Source: Microcyclospora pomicola (taxonomy: Eukaryota > Ascomycota > Dothideomycetes > Capnodiales). From it: DNA of 64,000 nucleotides. Made by a program: the position numbers and the translations under genes. The DNA lies in assembly GCA_002786065.1 (NCBI GenBank), contig NHNY01000001.1:1798001-1862000 (forward strand), written 5' to 3'. How positions within the stretch are numbered: the stretch's first letter is position 1; every line of letters begins with the position of its first letter. The notes beneath the pieces were generated by a model. That model made no database searches, was not told the DNA's origin, and was given only the letters and a program-made list of their open reading frames with translations. Below, one piece after another: positions 10,618 through 21,232 of this stretch.

Positions 10618-12975
10618 TCAGCCAAAGAACTCCCCGTTAACCATGGTCTCCCATGGCCGGCCCGTGTCCCACATGATCTGCATCAAAGCCTTCGCGCGGC
10701 CGACGTGCTGCATGCCCCAGCCTTCGACTGCCTGTAAGCGCTGCATGAAGATTTCGCGTTCGGCTTCTGTCTGTGCCTCGCAGCCGGCAGAAAACATAGG
10801 GAAGAGGAGGCAGCTTTCGGCGGAGGAGCCGCGACGAACTCTCTCGAGGCTGCTCAAGACGCGTCGGACTTGCACCTGGACTTCCGGATGGTCGGAAGGC
10901 AGGCCGAGCACACGGCGTGATAGATGCACGAGAGCGGCCCAGTGATACGCTTCGTTGGTCGCATAGATTTCAGCCGAATCCTTCTCGTCGCGTGTATCGG
11001 AGGGCGAGTCGTGCGGGCTTGTATGTGTACAACCTCGATATACGCAGCGAGCGCTGGCCTCGAGAGCGTTACGGAGGCGTTCTGCTCTCGTACGAGTTGC
11101 CTCATCCGGCGTCCACCCAGCTTTGATCTGGTTGGTGATGGGATCAATGCGTTGGTTGTCGCATCTGCTGGCCATTTCGGCTACTTGAGCAAGAAGAGCG
11201 ATGCAGCGACCCGAAAACCCAAAGAAGCAGTCGATCTGGAAGATTTCTTCATCACTGCGGTTGACGAGCCATTCACCTCCTCCGTCTTCCTCGTACGCAC
11301 CATGCATCGGCTCTGCTTGAAATCCGCCTGACAACGCGCCCAGAACGTCAAGGTACGCAAACCACCTACTGAGAAAGAAAATTGCTTTGTCACGGGCACC
11401 ATCAGCCCGCTGGGCCAAGTGATGGAGGCCGCCTTTCGCAATAATAAGCTGGCGCGCGAAGTTCAAGTGACTTCGCCAAGGTATCGCAACGGAGAACGTG
11501 TCTGGACTGACAATCTCCAAGGACGCCAGCATTATAGCCGTTGCCAGTGGCGCAAGATTCGATGGATCGGTTGGGTCAACTACGGTAGCATGCTGACCGT
11601 CGCTCAGAGCCCGACGCAAGGCTGGCACCACATCGGACATCCATGCTGCTATCCGATTCGCCGGTTCCGGATGGTCGAGCAGTCGGGCACGATGAGACGC
11701 AGAGAAAGACAGCACTAGATGTAGAAGGTGAGTGTTACGGACAGCCATTTGGGGCAGCACACCACGAAGCGGATTCTCCGGACAGTCGTGTGGAACCATA
11801 ATGCGACCTGTATGGTTGATGAAGTGGTGGAAGTATAATAAATTCATCTGGTTATCCCGCAACTCGGCTGGGAGAGGTTCAAGTGACTTGGGAATTTTGA
11901 TTGCGACAGGTTGAGCGTAATATCCTTCAGGTTCAAATGCAATATGCTTGGTGTCAGCTGTACTACTGGATGCACTGAGTCCGGACTCGACTGCGGTTAC
12001 TCGTCTCATGTCAGGGGACCTGGGTAAAACCATGCTCATGTCATTGTTCCTCGGGACATCTAGGTCTGGCAGGCCGTGATCGTAGCCGTATATGTGGTGA
12101 CGACCATTGTCGCGTTTGTGAAACGCTGGCCGCTCCGGCTCACTGGTAGAAGGATCAGATAGCAGAGACTTGACGGACAGTCGTCGAAGATCAGGTGTTT
12201 CTTGCACGGACAGACTTGCATTTGGCGGTGGGAGCGGCGAGCCTGAGCCAATAGTTGAACCTGGGGTCATAGGGGTGTTTACAATGCTGCCTATGCTATG
12301 AGACGTGTATTGCGTGGACGCCGGGGACGTTTCCGTAGGATATTGCATAGGAGAGAACACTGGACTTGATTGCGAGTTCGATGGGCTGTGGAGCTTGACG
12401 CGCTTGGCACTATGTTGCGCAGACCATGCAAACTCGTCAACGACAGGAGCTGAGGTTGGCAGCGAACGTCCAGAGGATCCCCAGGAGTTGCCAGAAGGCG
12501 GCTGAGTCTGCTGTCCGGCGAATCGCGATGAGGCGATTTGCGCATGGAAAGGCTGATCGTTCGGCACACGCAGCCTTGGGTCTAGTGCTGTGCTCTCGCC
12601 AGCCGCACCGGGCTCAGGAGTAGACATATTCGACGCATGTCTGCTTGCGGGGCGTGAAGGTGGCGCTGCAGCAATATGCTGAGCCGAGAAAACATGCTCA
12701 TGGCCGTGGTTCCCTCGCTGCACTGCAGCACTTGAGGTAGGCGGCGTAACGAAAGTGAAGCTGCCCGGTTCGGTCGGAGCGCCATCCTTGTCCTTTCGAC
12801 TGCGTCCGCCCCAATTCAAACGTATGCTATAGTCGCACGTCTCACCGCTTTTCACGCAGTTGGCGCACGCCGGATGTTCCTCGCCGCACTTGATCTTGCG
12901 CGCCTTGCAAGGCCAGCAACCCGTGCGACTGCGCTTCTTTGGCTCCACACCAGACTCTTTCTTCGGTCGCGGCAT
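10618..12975 (-). CDS. Zn2Cys6 fungal transcription factor
   Basis: This predicts 785 residues, intronless, from an ATG. Residues 20-47 are a binuclear zinc cluster with spacing C-x2-C-x6-C-x6-C-x2-C-x6-C (GCWPCKARKIKC, then CANC and C47), preceded by basic PRPKK and KKRSR runs. Residues about 60-360 are Ser/Pro/Gln-rich and probably disordered. From about 370 to the end is the helical regulatory region of the Fungal_trans_2 type (MNLLYFHHFINHT, later LATAIMLASLEI). It should bind CGG-type half sites in the nucleus. It is divergent from the vacuolar amino-acid transporter at 14.2 kb, and the 1.2 kb between them could be shared control DNA. The target pathway is not visible from the sequence. 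Confidence 0.93.
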   Translation of the reverse strand: MPRPKKESGVEPKKRSRTGCWPCKARKIKCGEEHPACANCVKSGETCDYSIRLNWGGRSRKDKDGAPTEPGSFTFVTPPTSSAAVQRGNHGHEHVFSAQHIAAAPPSRPASRHASNMSTPEPGAAGESTALDPRLRVPNDQPFHAQIASSRFAGQQTQPPSGNSWGSSGRSLPTSAPVVDEFAWSAQHSAKRVKLHSPSNSQSSPVFSPMQYPTETSPASTQYTSHSIGSIVNTPMTPGSTIGSGSPLPPPNASLSVQETPDLRRLSVKSLLSDPSTSEPERPAFHKRDNGRHHIYGYDHGLPDLDVPRNNDMSMVLPRSPDMRRVTAVESGLSASSSTADTKHIAFEPEGYYAQPVAIKIPKSLEPLPAELRDNQMNLLYFHHFINHTGRIMVPHDCPENPLRGVLPQMAVRNTHLLHLVLSFSASHRARLLDHPEPANRIAAWMSDVVPALRRALSDGQHATVVDPTDPSNLAPLATAIMLASLEIVSPDTFSVAIPWRSHLNFARQLIIAKGGLHHLAQRADGARDKAIFFLSRWFAYLDVLGALSGGFQAEPMHGAYEEDGGGEWLVNRSDEEIFQIDCFFGFSGRCIALLAQVAEMASRCDNQRIDPITNQIKAGWTPDEATRTRAERLRNALEASARCVYRGCTHTSPHDSPSDTRDEKDSAEIYATNEAYHWAALVHLSRRVLGLPSDHPEVQVQVRRVLSSLERVRRGSSAESCLLFPMFSAGCEAQTEAEREIFMQRLQAVEGWGMQHVGRAKALMQIMWDTGRPWETMVNGEFFG

Positions 12976-14201
12976 CGTCGCGATCTGTCGGCAACTCTTT
13001 GTGGTTGTGCGACGGCTGGGAGACGATCGTATGTGCTATCAGACCGTGTCGTAGAGGTCCTGATACCAGAAGTCTAGATATCATGAATGGGAGCTGGGAT
13101 GGATAGGGACCGCCATTTGTCTACTGCAGATTGTCGTGCTGATGAGGAATTGAGACATGGGAAAGATCTGCTGGAGATGAGCCGCAGTCATAGACTAATA
13201 ATTGGCACGGCATGAATGGAGGGTTGTGTTCTGCGATGGTGAGCAGTGGTTAAGTTCTTCTTGAGGACGGCAAGTAAGTTAGTGGGGCACAGCGACGCTG
13301 ACTGCTCAGCTCTCACCTGAATTGCATGACATGACTGCGAGTCTGCTTTCCACAGGATAACAAGGGATTTTCCCTTGCATGTCAGCTGCATCTCTTATCA
13401 GTTGTGTTCCTTAGGATGGAAGTGAAGAGCAGACAGATGTGAGTCCTCCTACAGAATGTTTCGAGGCGACATTACGCCGTCAGATGCATTCATGAATTCC
13501 CACTGCTCCGAGGCGAGAGTAATAGAGCTCCTCCGATTTGCTGCTTTATCCTGAGCAACTCGGCACCTCAACGCGACAGCAATGCGGACCATGATCGATC
13601 TGTACTTGCTGTGAGATGATCATCGTTGGTAAAGTAACCAGAAATTCATTGCTCGCCTACACACGAAGGTAGAACAGCTTCCAGATGATCGCCAGAAGAA
13701 CCATCCGACGCTGTAACGCTCGGCTACACTGATGTTGGCAAGACCAAGCTCGGTTGCAGATCTACAGACCAACGATCCTTGCATGCCGGATCTTCGAAAT
13801 GTTTACGAGATGCCTTGATATACCGAGGACGGGTGCACATGTGTTTGTCGGGTAGCTTAGGTAGAGACTCGGGGCCCGCCTATAAGTTCCGCACGTAGAA
13901 ACCAGCTCTCCAGGCCCAGTTGGGGGCTCGCCGAAGAGTTTTCAGATACTATCTAGCGGTCGACCTGTTATTCTCGTCCACAACATTCGACCTCATAAGC
14001 GACGAACTGGCGTGGATCTGCCCTTGGAACCCATGTCTGGTCTTCGCCTTTAAAATCAAATCACGCGCTGTTTTGCCCAGCCTGTCATCCAGAGACACAG
14101 CCCGCGTGGTCTCCCGCTGATATACAAGATACCAAGTCTGCACCACATCAAAGCCGCCGTTCTACACAACTTCTTCGACGCACGCATCTGCTTCTTTTCT
14201 C
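12976..14201. promoter_or_regulatory. Shared divergent upstream region
   Basis: These 1.2 kb separate the divergent Zn2Cys6 regulator and amino-acid transporter. A TATAAG lies at 13881-13886, about 320 bases before the transporter ATG. No other gene is visible. Promoter role is inferred from position only. Confidence 0.4.
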
Positions 14202-16532
14202 ATGGCCAACGCCAGCAGCTCCACCAAGCTGTCTGGTGCTGGGTCGCAAGAGCCTACACAAATTCCAGAGAATCCCCTGTCTCGACACCACCGCGCTTCA
14301 TCGATACTGTCCGAGTCCCCGGCAAGAGCTTCAGCCACAGCGCGTCTCGCTTCTCCGATCTATGGCTCACCGAGTCGCAGGGGATCACCAGCTCCACAAT
14401 CGAAATCCGCAGATGTGCAAGCCAGCCAAGAGCCTCTCGCAGGTGCGTCGGGTACTTCTGTACCCGGTCCAGGCACCTCATCCTTGTCTCAGGCATTGAG
14501 GGGAGGTTCAGCCCAGTCGCCCACCCGGTCAAGCTCGAGGCAGCATCGCTCGTCTGTGCAAGGGACGGCAAGATATGAGAGTCCAGACCCACGAGGTCAA
14601 CGAGCCGCCTATGGCTCGTTCGCACCGAGCTCCTACAATACGCAATTGGGAAGGAGTCCAAGGGGAACGGAAGACATTGAGGTACTGAGGAGACATTTGG
14701 CAGGGCCACAGGGTGACTCGGAAGCTGCCACGCTCCGTCCAAGAGCAAGCGGAAACCTAGACGCCAGCGCGGAGGAGGGATTTTCGAGTCTGCAGCTGCA
14801 AGGTGGAGACACAACTCGACATATCTACCGCTATGCAGAGAAGCGTGAACGGGAACAGGCAGAGCAAGATGCTCCGGGCAGACTGAAGCGCAGCTTGAGT
14901 GTCACGCTACCGAAGCGAGACGAGGAGCCGGACGACGATGATATCTCCGTGATTCAGATGCCCGGAGGCTTCCGTCGGGATCACATTCGGCGGACTGCTG
15001 GCTCGCCTGCACCATCTTCTGTACGGCAGCCTCGCCCAGAATATGGCACCGTTGGCCGTGCCTTCACCGAGCCGCCACGGCAAAGACCACAATTCATTGC
15101 AAACAACTTCATCGAGTTCCTCACCTTGTATGGACATTTTGCTGGTGAAACATTAGACGAGGACGACGAAGTGCTGGAACCGGACGAGTACTTTTCGTCT
15201 GATGCTTATGATGAGGGTACTGCCACCGAAGGTGAAGATGGTGGCCGTGATGATGACTGGGGCGAGACCTCTGCATTGCTGACTCCTGGCAAACGGAGGA
15301 GGAAGAGGAAGCAACGCGAAGGCACTGGCACACCATTTGGCGCGGCGATGCTTTTGCTCAAGTCCTTCGTCGGCACCGGTGTGCTTTTCCTTCCTCGCGC
15401 ATATCTCAATGGCGGCATGCTGTTCTCCAATCTGGTTCTGCTTGGCATCGCATGTCTGTCCTACTATTGCTTCATCCTCCTTGTCACGACCCGGCTGAAA
15501 GTACATGCCTCTTTTGGAGACATGGGCGGCAAGATCTATGGAGCACCCTTTCGCAACCTCATCAATGCTTCTCTGGTCATCTCGCAGATTGGCTTCTCAA
15601 GTGCATATATTGTCTTCGTCTCAGAAAACCTTCAGGCCTTCATACTCGCCGTCAGCAATTGCCGTACCAAGATCGACATAGGATATCTGATCCTAATGCA
15701 AATGGTCATCTTCTTGCCGCTGAGCTTGTACCGCAACATCAACAACATCCAGAAATTAGCGCTCATTGCTGATCTGTTCATCTGCCTGGGCTTGATCTAT
15801 CTGTACTACTACGACATCAAAACGATCGTCCACCAGGGAGGAATCGCCGACATCCACAACTTCAACTCTCACGACTGGACGCTCTTCATCGGCACAGCCA
15901 TCTTCACCTTTGAAGGTATAGGATTGGTCATTCCGATCCAAAGCGGCATGAAGGAACCCGCCAAATTCCCCCGTGTCTTGGCTACAGTCATGGTCATCAT
16001 CTCCGTGATCTTCATCAGCGCCGGCGCCATCTCATACGCCGCCTACGGCTCTGATACCAAGACCGTCATCCTGCTCAACATGCCGCAAGACAATGCGCTC
16101 GTCAACACCGTCCAGCTGATCTACAGCCTTGCCATCCTGATGAGCACCCCGCTCCAGATCTATCCGGCGATCGAGATCACCAGCCAGCAACTGTTCTCCA
16201 AGACGGGCAAGTACAACCCCTGGATCAAGTGGCAGAAAAACGTCTTCCGCTTCTTCATGGTCCTGCTGTGCGCCTGCATTGCCTGGGCCGGCGCCAACGA
16301 CCTCGACAAGTTCGTCTCCATCGTCGGCTCCTTCGCCTGCATTCCGCTCGTCTTCCTCTACCCGCCGCTCATGCACTACCGCGCCGTCGCCACGCGCACC
16401 TGGCAGAAGGTCGCCGATGTCCTGATCATCGTTTTCGGCTTCGTCATCATGATATACACCACGGCGTTGACCGTGAACAACTGGATCCATGGTGGCGACG
16501 TCAAGGCGCCAGGGTATTGTGATGAGCGATGA
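14202..16532 (+). CDS. Vacuolar amino-acid transporter, AVT3/AVT4-like
   Basis: This predicts 776 residues, intronless. The first 370 residues are hydrophilic, Ser/Pro-rich and then acidic (DEDDEVLEPDEYFSSDAYDEG), as in the long cytosolic N-terminus of fungal Avt3/Avt4. From about residue 379 (GTPFGAAMLLLKSFVGTG) to the end there are about eleven membrane segments of the Aa_trans (AAAP) family. The tail, with APGYCDER, also fits fungal Avt3-type proteins. In yeast Avt3 and Avt4 export neutral amino acids from the vacuole. The length is slightly above the yeast proteins (about 690-710). It faces a Zn2Cys6 gene upstream and converges with the GH3 gene downstream. Which of Avt3 or Avt4 it matches cannot be decided here. 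Confidence 0.93.
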   Translation: MANASSSTKLSGAGSQEPTQIPENPLSRHHRASSILSESPARASATARLASPIYGSPSRRGSPAPQSKSADVQASQEPLAGASGTSVPGPGTSSLSQALRGGSAQSPTRSSSRQHRSSVQGTARYESPDPRGQRAAYGSFAPSSYNTQLGRSPRGTEDIEVLRRHLAGPQGDSEAATLRPRASGNLDASAEEGFSSLQLQGGDTTRHIYRYAEKREREQAEQDAPGRLKRSLSVTLPKRDEEPDDDDISVIQMPGGFRRDHIRRTAGSPAPSSVRQPRPEYGTVGRAFTEPPRQRPQFIANNFIEFLTLYGHFAGETLDEDDEVLEPDEYFSSDAYDEGTATEGEDGGRDDDWGETSALLTPGKRRRKRKQREGTGTPFGAAMLLLKSFVGTGVLFLPRAYLNGGMLFSNLVLLGIACLSYYCFILLVTTRLKVHASFGDMGGKIYGAPFRNLINASLVISQIGFSSAYIVFVSENLQAFILAVSNCRTKIDIGYLILMQMVIFLPLSLYRNINNIQKLALIADLFICLGLIYLYYYDIKTIVHQGGIADIHNFNSHDWTLFIGTAIFTFEGIGLVIPIQSGMKEPAKFPRVLATVMVIISVIFISAGAISYAAYGSDTKTVILLNMPQDNALVNTVQLIYSLAILMSTPLQIYPAIEITSQQLFSKTGKYNPWIKWQKNVFRFFMVLLCACIAWAGANDLDKFVSIVGSFACIPLVFLYPPLMHYRAVATRTWQKVADVLIIVFGFVIMIYTTALTVNNWIHGGDVKAPGYCDER

Positions 16533-16879
16533 TGCAGTAAACGGACTTGTATAGGCGGCCTTGGAGGCTACGCAGCATCTTCACCATGGCTGGATTGGAA
16601 CTCGAAGTGAGATCACAGTGATTTCAGTTTCAGTATATCCAAACGAGCGAAAAACGATATAGTCATAGACATGTATATACTGTCACGCTTTGGCAGATTC
16701 ATTAGCAAAGCCCTCGCAATTCTTATGTGCGAGTGTCCGTGAATCCCCTTTACTCCTTTGCCGCTCTCAAAACACGATCATTCGCGATAGTCATCACCAT
16801 ACAACACCTGTAACGCCAGTAAGGCAAGCCGATCTATGCTCTATCAAACCCCACCGAACTCCGATGCCGTGTAGTTCCT
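16533..16879. other. Convergent 3' spacer
   Basis: This separates the 3' ends of the transporter (plus) and the GH3 gene (minus), so it should hold both transcript ends. Nothing else is seen. Confidence 0.4.
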
Positions 16880-19459
16880 CTACAGTGTGAAAGAACTTTC
16901 CAGAGCGTCCGGATCCAGCACGCTCTTTCCCACAAACACCGCGAACTCTCCACTCGGCACGACCCATGCCTGGCGCGTGACGTCCCAGATGCTGACATCC
17001 TTGACGCGGAGCGGGAATGCCACCTGCGCCGTCGCCCCGGGCGCGATGAGGGTCTTCTGGAACCCGCGCAGGACGCGCGTTGCCCGGCCTGGCAGCTGGA
17101 TGTAGAGCTGGGCGACTTCGGCGGCGGAGACGGAGCCGCTATTGGTGATGGTTGCGGAGATGGAGCCCGCGCTGGCGAAAAGGGAGAGCTGGCCGCCGAC
17201 GCCGATGGCGGAGTTGCCGGCGTTGGAGGTGGTGCCGTTGGCATAGACGGGGCCAAGGGAGGTGGTGGAGGACGAAGTGGCGGTGGCGTTCACGGCGACG
17301 TTCAGCGCGCTGTAAGTGAAGGACGTGTAGGTCAGGCCGTACCCGAACTCGTAGCGCGGAGTGGTGTTGGAGGCGAGGAACGCGCGGTAGTCGATATTGA
17401 TGCCCTCGGAGAAGTCACATTGTGGATCAGTGGAGTTATTGGCAAGACAGGGCCCCGCGAGGGCGCCGTAGTCAGAGGATTGCTTTGCGACTGTGTATGG
17501 CAGACGGCCAGAGGGGCTGATGTCTCCGTATAGGATCTGAACCAGAGCACGTCCGGCGTCCTGTCCAGGGAGATGGGCGAAGATCACAGCGGTGATGTTG
17601 GGGTTCTCAATCCATGCATCAACGATGCGGATACCTGCGTTGTGAACAATCACCATGGTGTCGTTACATTTTGCTGCGACGCTGTTGACCAGACTGTCGC
17701 TCGATGAATTTGCGAGGCTTGGGCGATCCCACGTTTCGCTGGCAAACTCGTTGATGAAGACCAGACAGGTGTCTGAACTACCTACGACTTCCGGGTCATT
17801 CGAGACAAAGTCAGAGAATATCGCTGTTCCGTCTTCATAAGCTCGTGCTTGGATAGCATCATAAGGCGCGCTGATATATGCAGGCGTGTTCGAGCCAGAA
17901 CCTCCACCAACCAGGAGAACACCCTCGTATGTTCCAGGAGGATCTACCACAGGATCGTTCGAAGAGATTTCTGTAAATTGTACTTGTTGAAGATTGGCTC
18001 CCTGCCAGTTTTGTGCAAAAAGTCCTGACGAAGGGGATTGTGTAGCTTGCGATGTGGCATCATAGCCAAAAATGGACATGACTACAGGCTGCTTGAGTGG
18101 GAGCGCGCTGTTGTTGTTCTTGACCAGAACATGCCCTTCGATTGCCTGCGTCAGGAGTGTTGATCGTGCAGCAGGGTCTTTGGCATCCGTATAGTTGTGC
18201 GACGCCAGCAGATCAGAAGGCATTCCTGAGCCTAGCAAAGGAAAGCTCGTATCATTCTGACCGAACTGGATCCACGTAGCAATGATGCGTGTCGCCATAT
18301 CCGCCAAACGTGTCTGATTGAGGTCGTTACTGCCGACGGCATCCGAAAGCTGGTTATTGTCCCAGTAATTGCTGATGGGCATAGCCATGTCCAGCCCTGC
18401 GTTGGCAGATGGAAGCTGACTGTGCTGTCCAACCCAATCGCTGACAACGAACCCCTGGAAGTTCAGCTCACCCTTGAGCAATCCATTCATAGCCTTGCTG
18501 TTCTCACAAGCGTAGGTGTTATTTATGCGATTGTAGCTGCACATCACACTGCCGACTCCAGCATAGACAAGATCCTGGAATGGCCATAAGTATAACTCGT
18601 GCATGGTCTGGTCATCAACGTTGGCTGAAGTGGCCTGGATGATATGTTCGGCGTTGTTGATCGGATTCCGGTTCGTCTCCTGTTCATATGCGATAAAATG
18701 CTTCGCACAAGCAATGACACTCTCTTGCAACCCAACCACACTCTGTGCACCCAAGATACCGTCCAGGTAAGGATCACTAGCAAATGCTTCCCAATTTCGT
18801 CCGTTTGTTGCCATTCGGCCAAGCGGGCCCACCACTGGCCCGAGAGCGATGTTGATCCCTTTCTTCTTGAATTCCGCACCCATAAACTGGGCGCGTTCAT
18901 ATGCCAAGGATGCATTCCAAGACGCGCCGATTGACAGAGCGGATGCGTACGCATTGACACCATCAGTGTCTCTAACGCCATTCCCAGCATCGTGGAGACA
19001 AAAGCCCGGGAAACCGACTCGTGGAGCAGATGCGGACACCCCAACACAACCAGTACCACTGCCTGTGATCCCAAGTGTAATATTGTTCATTTCTTCCAGT
19101 GTCATACTCGCAACTATCGTTTGGGCTTTGCTATAGGCATCGCTCCAGTTTCCGGCGCCATATGCCTCAGGTGAAGGATAGACTATCGGACTAGTATAAT
19201 TCTGAGCATGTCCATGTCGCCCAAGAAGTGCGAGCAGACCCAACAGTGGCAACAACATGACCATGATAGCAACTGGTATCACGATCTTCTTGTGGTTACG
19301 ACAGAAGTCCGCGAACTTGTTGCTGGTCGCACCTGATTTGCCAATTGGTGGCGAGTGCGCCGAAGACTGGTCCCAGCTGGTCGCTGTATTCACGGCTTCG
19401 TACGATTGAGAATTGGCCGATTCGCCTTCAGCCCCTCGCCGTCGCAGTGACCCACGCAT
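16880..19459 (-). CDS. Membrane-anchored GH3 beta-glucosidase
   Basis: This predicts 859 residues from the ATG at 19457-19459 (MRGSLRRRG). An in-frame ATG at 19577-19579 would add 40 residues. There is no N-terminal signal peptide. Instead a single hydrophobic span near residues 54-77 (KIVIPVAIMVMLLPLLGLLALLG region) predicts a type II anchor with the enzyme outside the cytosol. The GH3 N-terminal domain follows (KHFIAYEQETNRN). The nucleophile aspartate lies in GFVVSDWVGQHS, near residue 338. Next come the GH3 C-terminal domain with HLPGQDAGRALVQILYGD and a fibronectin-III-like end (AEVAQLYIQLPG). Many NxS/T glycosylation sites are present. It should cleave beta-glucosides at the cell surface. 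A beta-xylosidase activity is less likely but cannot be excluded. Confidence 0.93.
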   Translation of the reverse strand: MRGSLRRRGAEGESANSQSYEAVNTATSWDQSSAHSPPIGKSGATSNKFADFCRNHKKIVIPVAIMVMLLPLLGLLALLGRHGHAQNYTSPIVYPSPEAYGAGNWSDAYSKAQTIVASMTLEEMNNITLGITGSGTGCVGVSASAPRVGFPGFCLHDAGNGVRDTDGVNAYASALSIGASWNASLAYERAQFMGAEFKKKGINIALGPVVGPLGRMATNGRNWEAFASDPYLDGILGAQSVVGLQESVIACAKHFIAYEQETNRNPINNAEHIIQATSANVDDQTMHELYLWPFQDLVYAGVGSVMCSYNRINNTYACENSKAMNGLLKGELNFQGFVVSDWVGQHSQLPSANAGLDMAMPISNYWDNNQLSDAVGSNDLNQTRLADMATRIIATWIQFGQNDTSFPLLGSGMPSDLLASHNYTDAKDPAARSTLLTQAIEGHVLVKNNNSALPLKQPVVMSIFGYDATSQATQSPSSGLFAQNWQGANLQQVQFTEISSNDPVVDPPGTYEGVLLVGGGSGSNTPAYISAPYDAIQARAYEDGTAIFSDFVSNDPEVVGSSDTCLVFINEFASETWDRPSLANSSSDSLVNSVAAKCNDTMVIVHNAGIRIVDAWIENPNITAVIFAHLPGQDAGRALVQILYGDISPSGRLPYTVAKQSSDYGALAGPCLANNSTDPQCDFSEGINIDYRAFLASNTTPRYEFGYGLTYTSFTYSALNVAVNATATSSSTTSLGPVYANGTTSNAGNSAIGVGGQLSLFASAGSISATITNSGSVSAAEVAQLYIQLPGRATRVLRGFQKTLIAPGATAQVAFPLRVKDVSIWDVTRQAWVVPSGEFAVFVGKSVLDPDALESSFTL

Positions 19460-20551
19460 TGGTATGTCGGAAGAATATGTCGAAAGGCATGAGATTGCAA
19501 TGCCGAGAGTGTTTTGCGGAGGTGTAAAGCAAAAAGGTCGAGTTGTAGATGTTGTGCTAAATATAAACTGATCAGACATGGTGAAGCAGCAAGGGGGCTG
19601 ACTGCCCGTTGTTGATCCTGCACGTTGCTACAGCAAATCTCGGCAAGATTACTCCTTTCACTTTCGCCATCGATCATGATTACTTTCTCACTACAACGTG
19701 GAGCACATAGGAGGAGAATGACAATCAAGTTTTGACACTGTATGGTCAAGTGGTCGATTACATGAGATGCGCAAAACAAAGCCTGGCGAGCGTGTCGATC
19801 ACATGGAAGAACCATGCTCGTGGCACTTGGCAGTATGTCTACCATAATCTACTTTTGCATCATAACCGACTCTCGATGTCTACGTCCAAAACTCCAGCGC
19901 TTCATCACAAACTCGAGCCCGCCATATTACCATACTTCGGCTGATTCGATCCGCTTGTTCACGAATTGGACAACGAGAACTACACATAGCTTTCGATCGA
20001 GGCAGAGTTCTGAGCATGGTAAAGGTGGGAACGCTCAGCGCATGCTGGCCGGATATTTATTCTTCTATGGCGGTCCCGTGGTATGGTAATCGCGTATGAT
20101 GTTGGCTCAATCTTGCCTCTCGTGTCGAGAAGAGGACTTATTGTATCGTAGATCACCAGCGGAAGGGTCGAAGTGTACAGCTAGGGTCCTAGCAAGACTG
20201 TCCCATTGCGGCAACTTGTGCGCACGTGTGGTACAAATGCTTCTGGCACCCTCCAGTGTCGTCCGGAAAGGGAAGCATCAGTCAATGCTCTGAGCATGCG
20301 AGGTGTATGGACCTCCGCGACTAATGCAAGCCCATTCTGGAAGCGCTGATCGAAACGACAGAGGAGAAGCGGCACTCAAGTGAACCCTGTCGCATCATTC
20401 CTGGAAGCGAAGGGCGAGAAATGTTGCATAGCTTTGGTGAAGGTGGAGCGTATCGGGTCATGCGCCTTCGAGAATCCACTCCTGTATGCCTTATGTTCTC
20501 GGATTCTGGTCCAACCATCCTCCAATCTGAGCATCATTCGTCTGGCCTGGT
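19460..20551. other. Intergenic, upstream of the GH3 gene
   Basis: About 1.1 kb without a credible gene. Short open frames lack any recognisable domain. It holds the promoter of the GH3 gene and the 3' end of the small mitochondrial-type gene. Confidence 0.4.
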
Positions 20552-20914
20552 CTATGAAGACTGGTCTTGAGTGAGTGCCTTGACCTCGTCCTCTAATTCT
20601 GCGATCTCTTTCGCTTTTTCACGTTTGACCTCAATGCTCTCAAGCTTTGTCCAAGAGATATACAAGAGCTGGTAGGTGAAGACGGCGAAGAGAAAGCATT
20701 TCGCGACTGGTCGACCGAACTCTTTGTAAAAGTTGCCATGTGGATTGGGCTGCTTAGGAGGGCTTGGAGCCTGATACGTGGTATTTCGTCGAATGCATTG
20801 TCGAAGCTGGGGCTGCAAGAACCTGGGAAGACCACGCTGGAGAGTGAACATGATGATGGCTGATTGAGGGAGTCTGGAGGGCGCAGTGTTGATGAATGCA
20901 TTCCATGAAGCCAT
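20552..20914 (-). CDS. Small single-span mitochondrial protein, possibly INA17-like
   Basis: This predicts 120 residues from the ATG at 20912-20914. The frame is open further upstream but reads poorly there. The N-terminus is Arg-rich without acids (LQRGLPRFLQPQLRQCIRR), a likely mitochondrial presequence. It is followed by HGNFYKEFGRPVAKC, one membrane span (FLFAVFTYQLLYISW) and a charged coiled coil (REKAKEIAELEDEVKAL). This order of presequence, span and coiled coil matches fungal Ina17, an inner-membrane factor for ATP synthase assembly. The match is by architecture and a remembered FGRP motif, not by alignment. It is divergent from the AAA ATPase, with about 320 bases between them. Confidence 0.65.
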   Translation of the reverse strand: MASWNAFINTAPSRLPQSAIIMFTLQRGLPRFLQPQLRQCIRRNTTYQAPSPPKQPNPHGNFYKEFGRPVAKCFLFAVFTYQLLYISWTKLESIEVKREKAKEIAELEDEVKALTQDQSS

Positions 20915-21232
20915 TGTTGGCGGCATACAGCTCCAGATGCATAGATGCCTCAGGCAAAAGTACTGACAGCTAGAGCTATGACTCCGCATCCGCAGGATCC
21001 CAGGCCAACCAAACGATCTTCGTTGCATCACCAACAGGTAGGCAATAGGAGCCAAGGAATCCTTCCATGCGACCTCGTGTAGCTACATGTATAAGCTGTC
21101 TTAGCTTTCCGCTCATCCTACTTGAATCAGTCTTCTCCCGTTCTCATATTGACTCCTGTAAACTTTACCCACTGTTTGCTCGACCTCGTCACTACTGTAA
21201 CGACCATCGATAGAGCCAGTATATCGTCCAAC
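20915..21232. promoter_or_regulatory. Compact divergent promoter
   Basis: This 318-base spacer separates the start codons of the small mitochondrial protein (minus) and the AAA ATPase (plus), so it probably serves both. No clear TATA box is seen. Confidence 0.4.

Noticed and set aside
16032-16490. 152-codon minus-strand frame
   Set aside because: It mirrors the membrane segments of the amino-acid transporter and has no domain.
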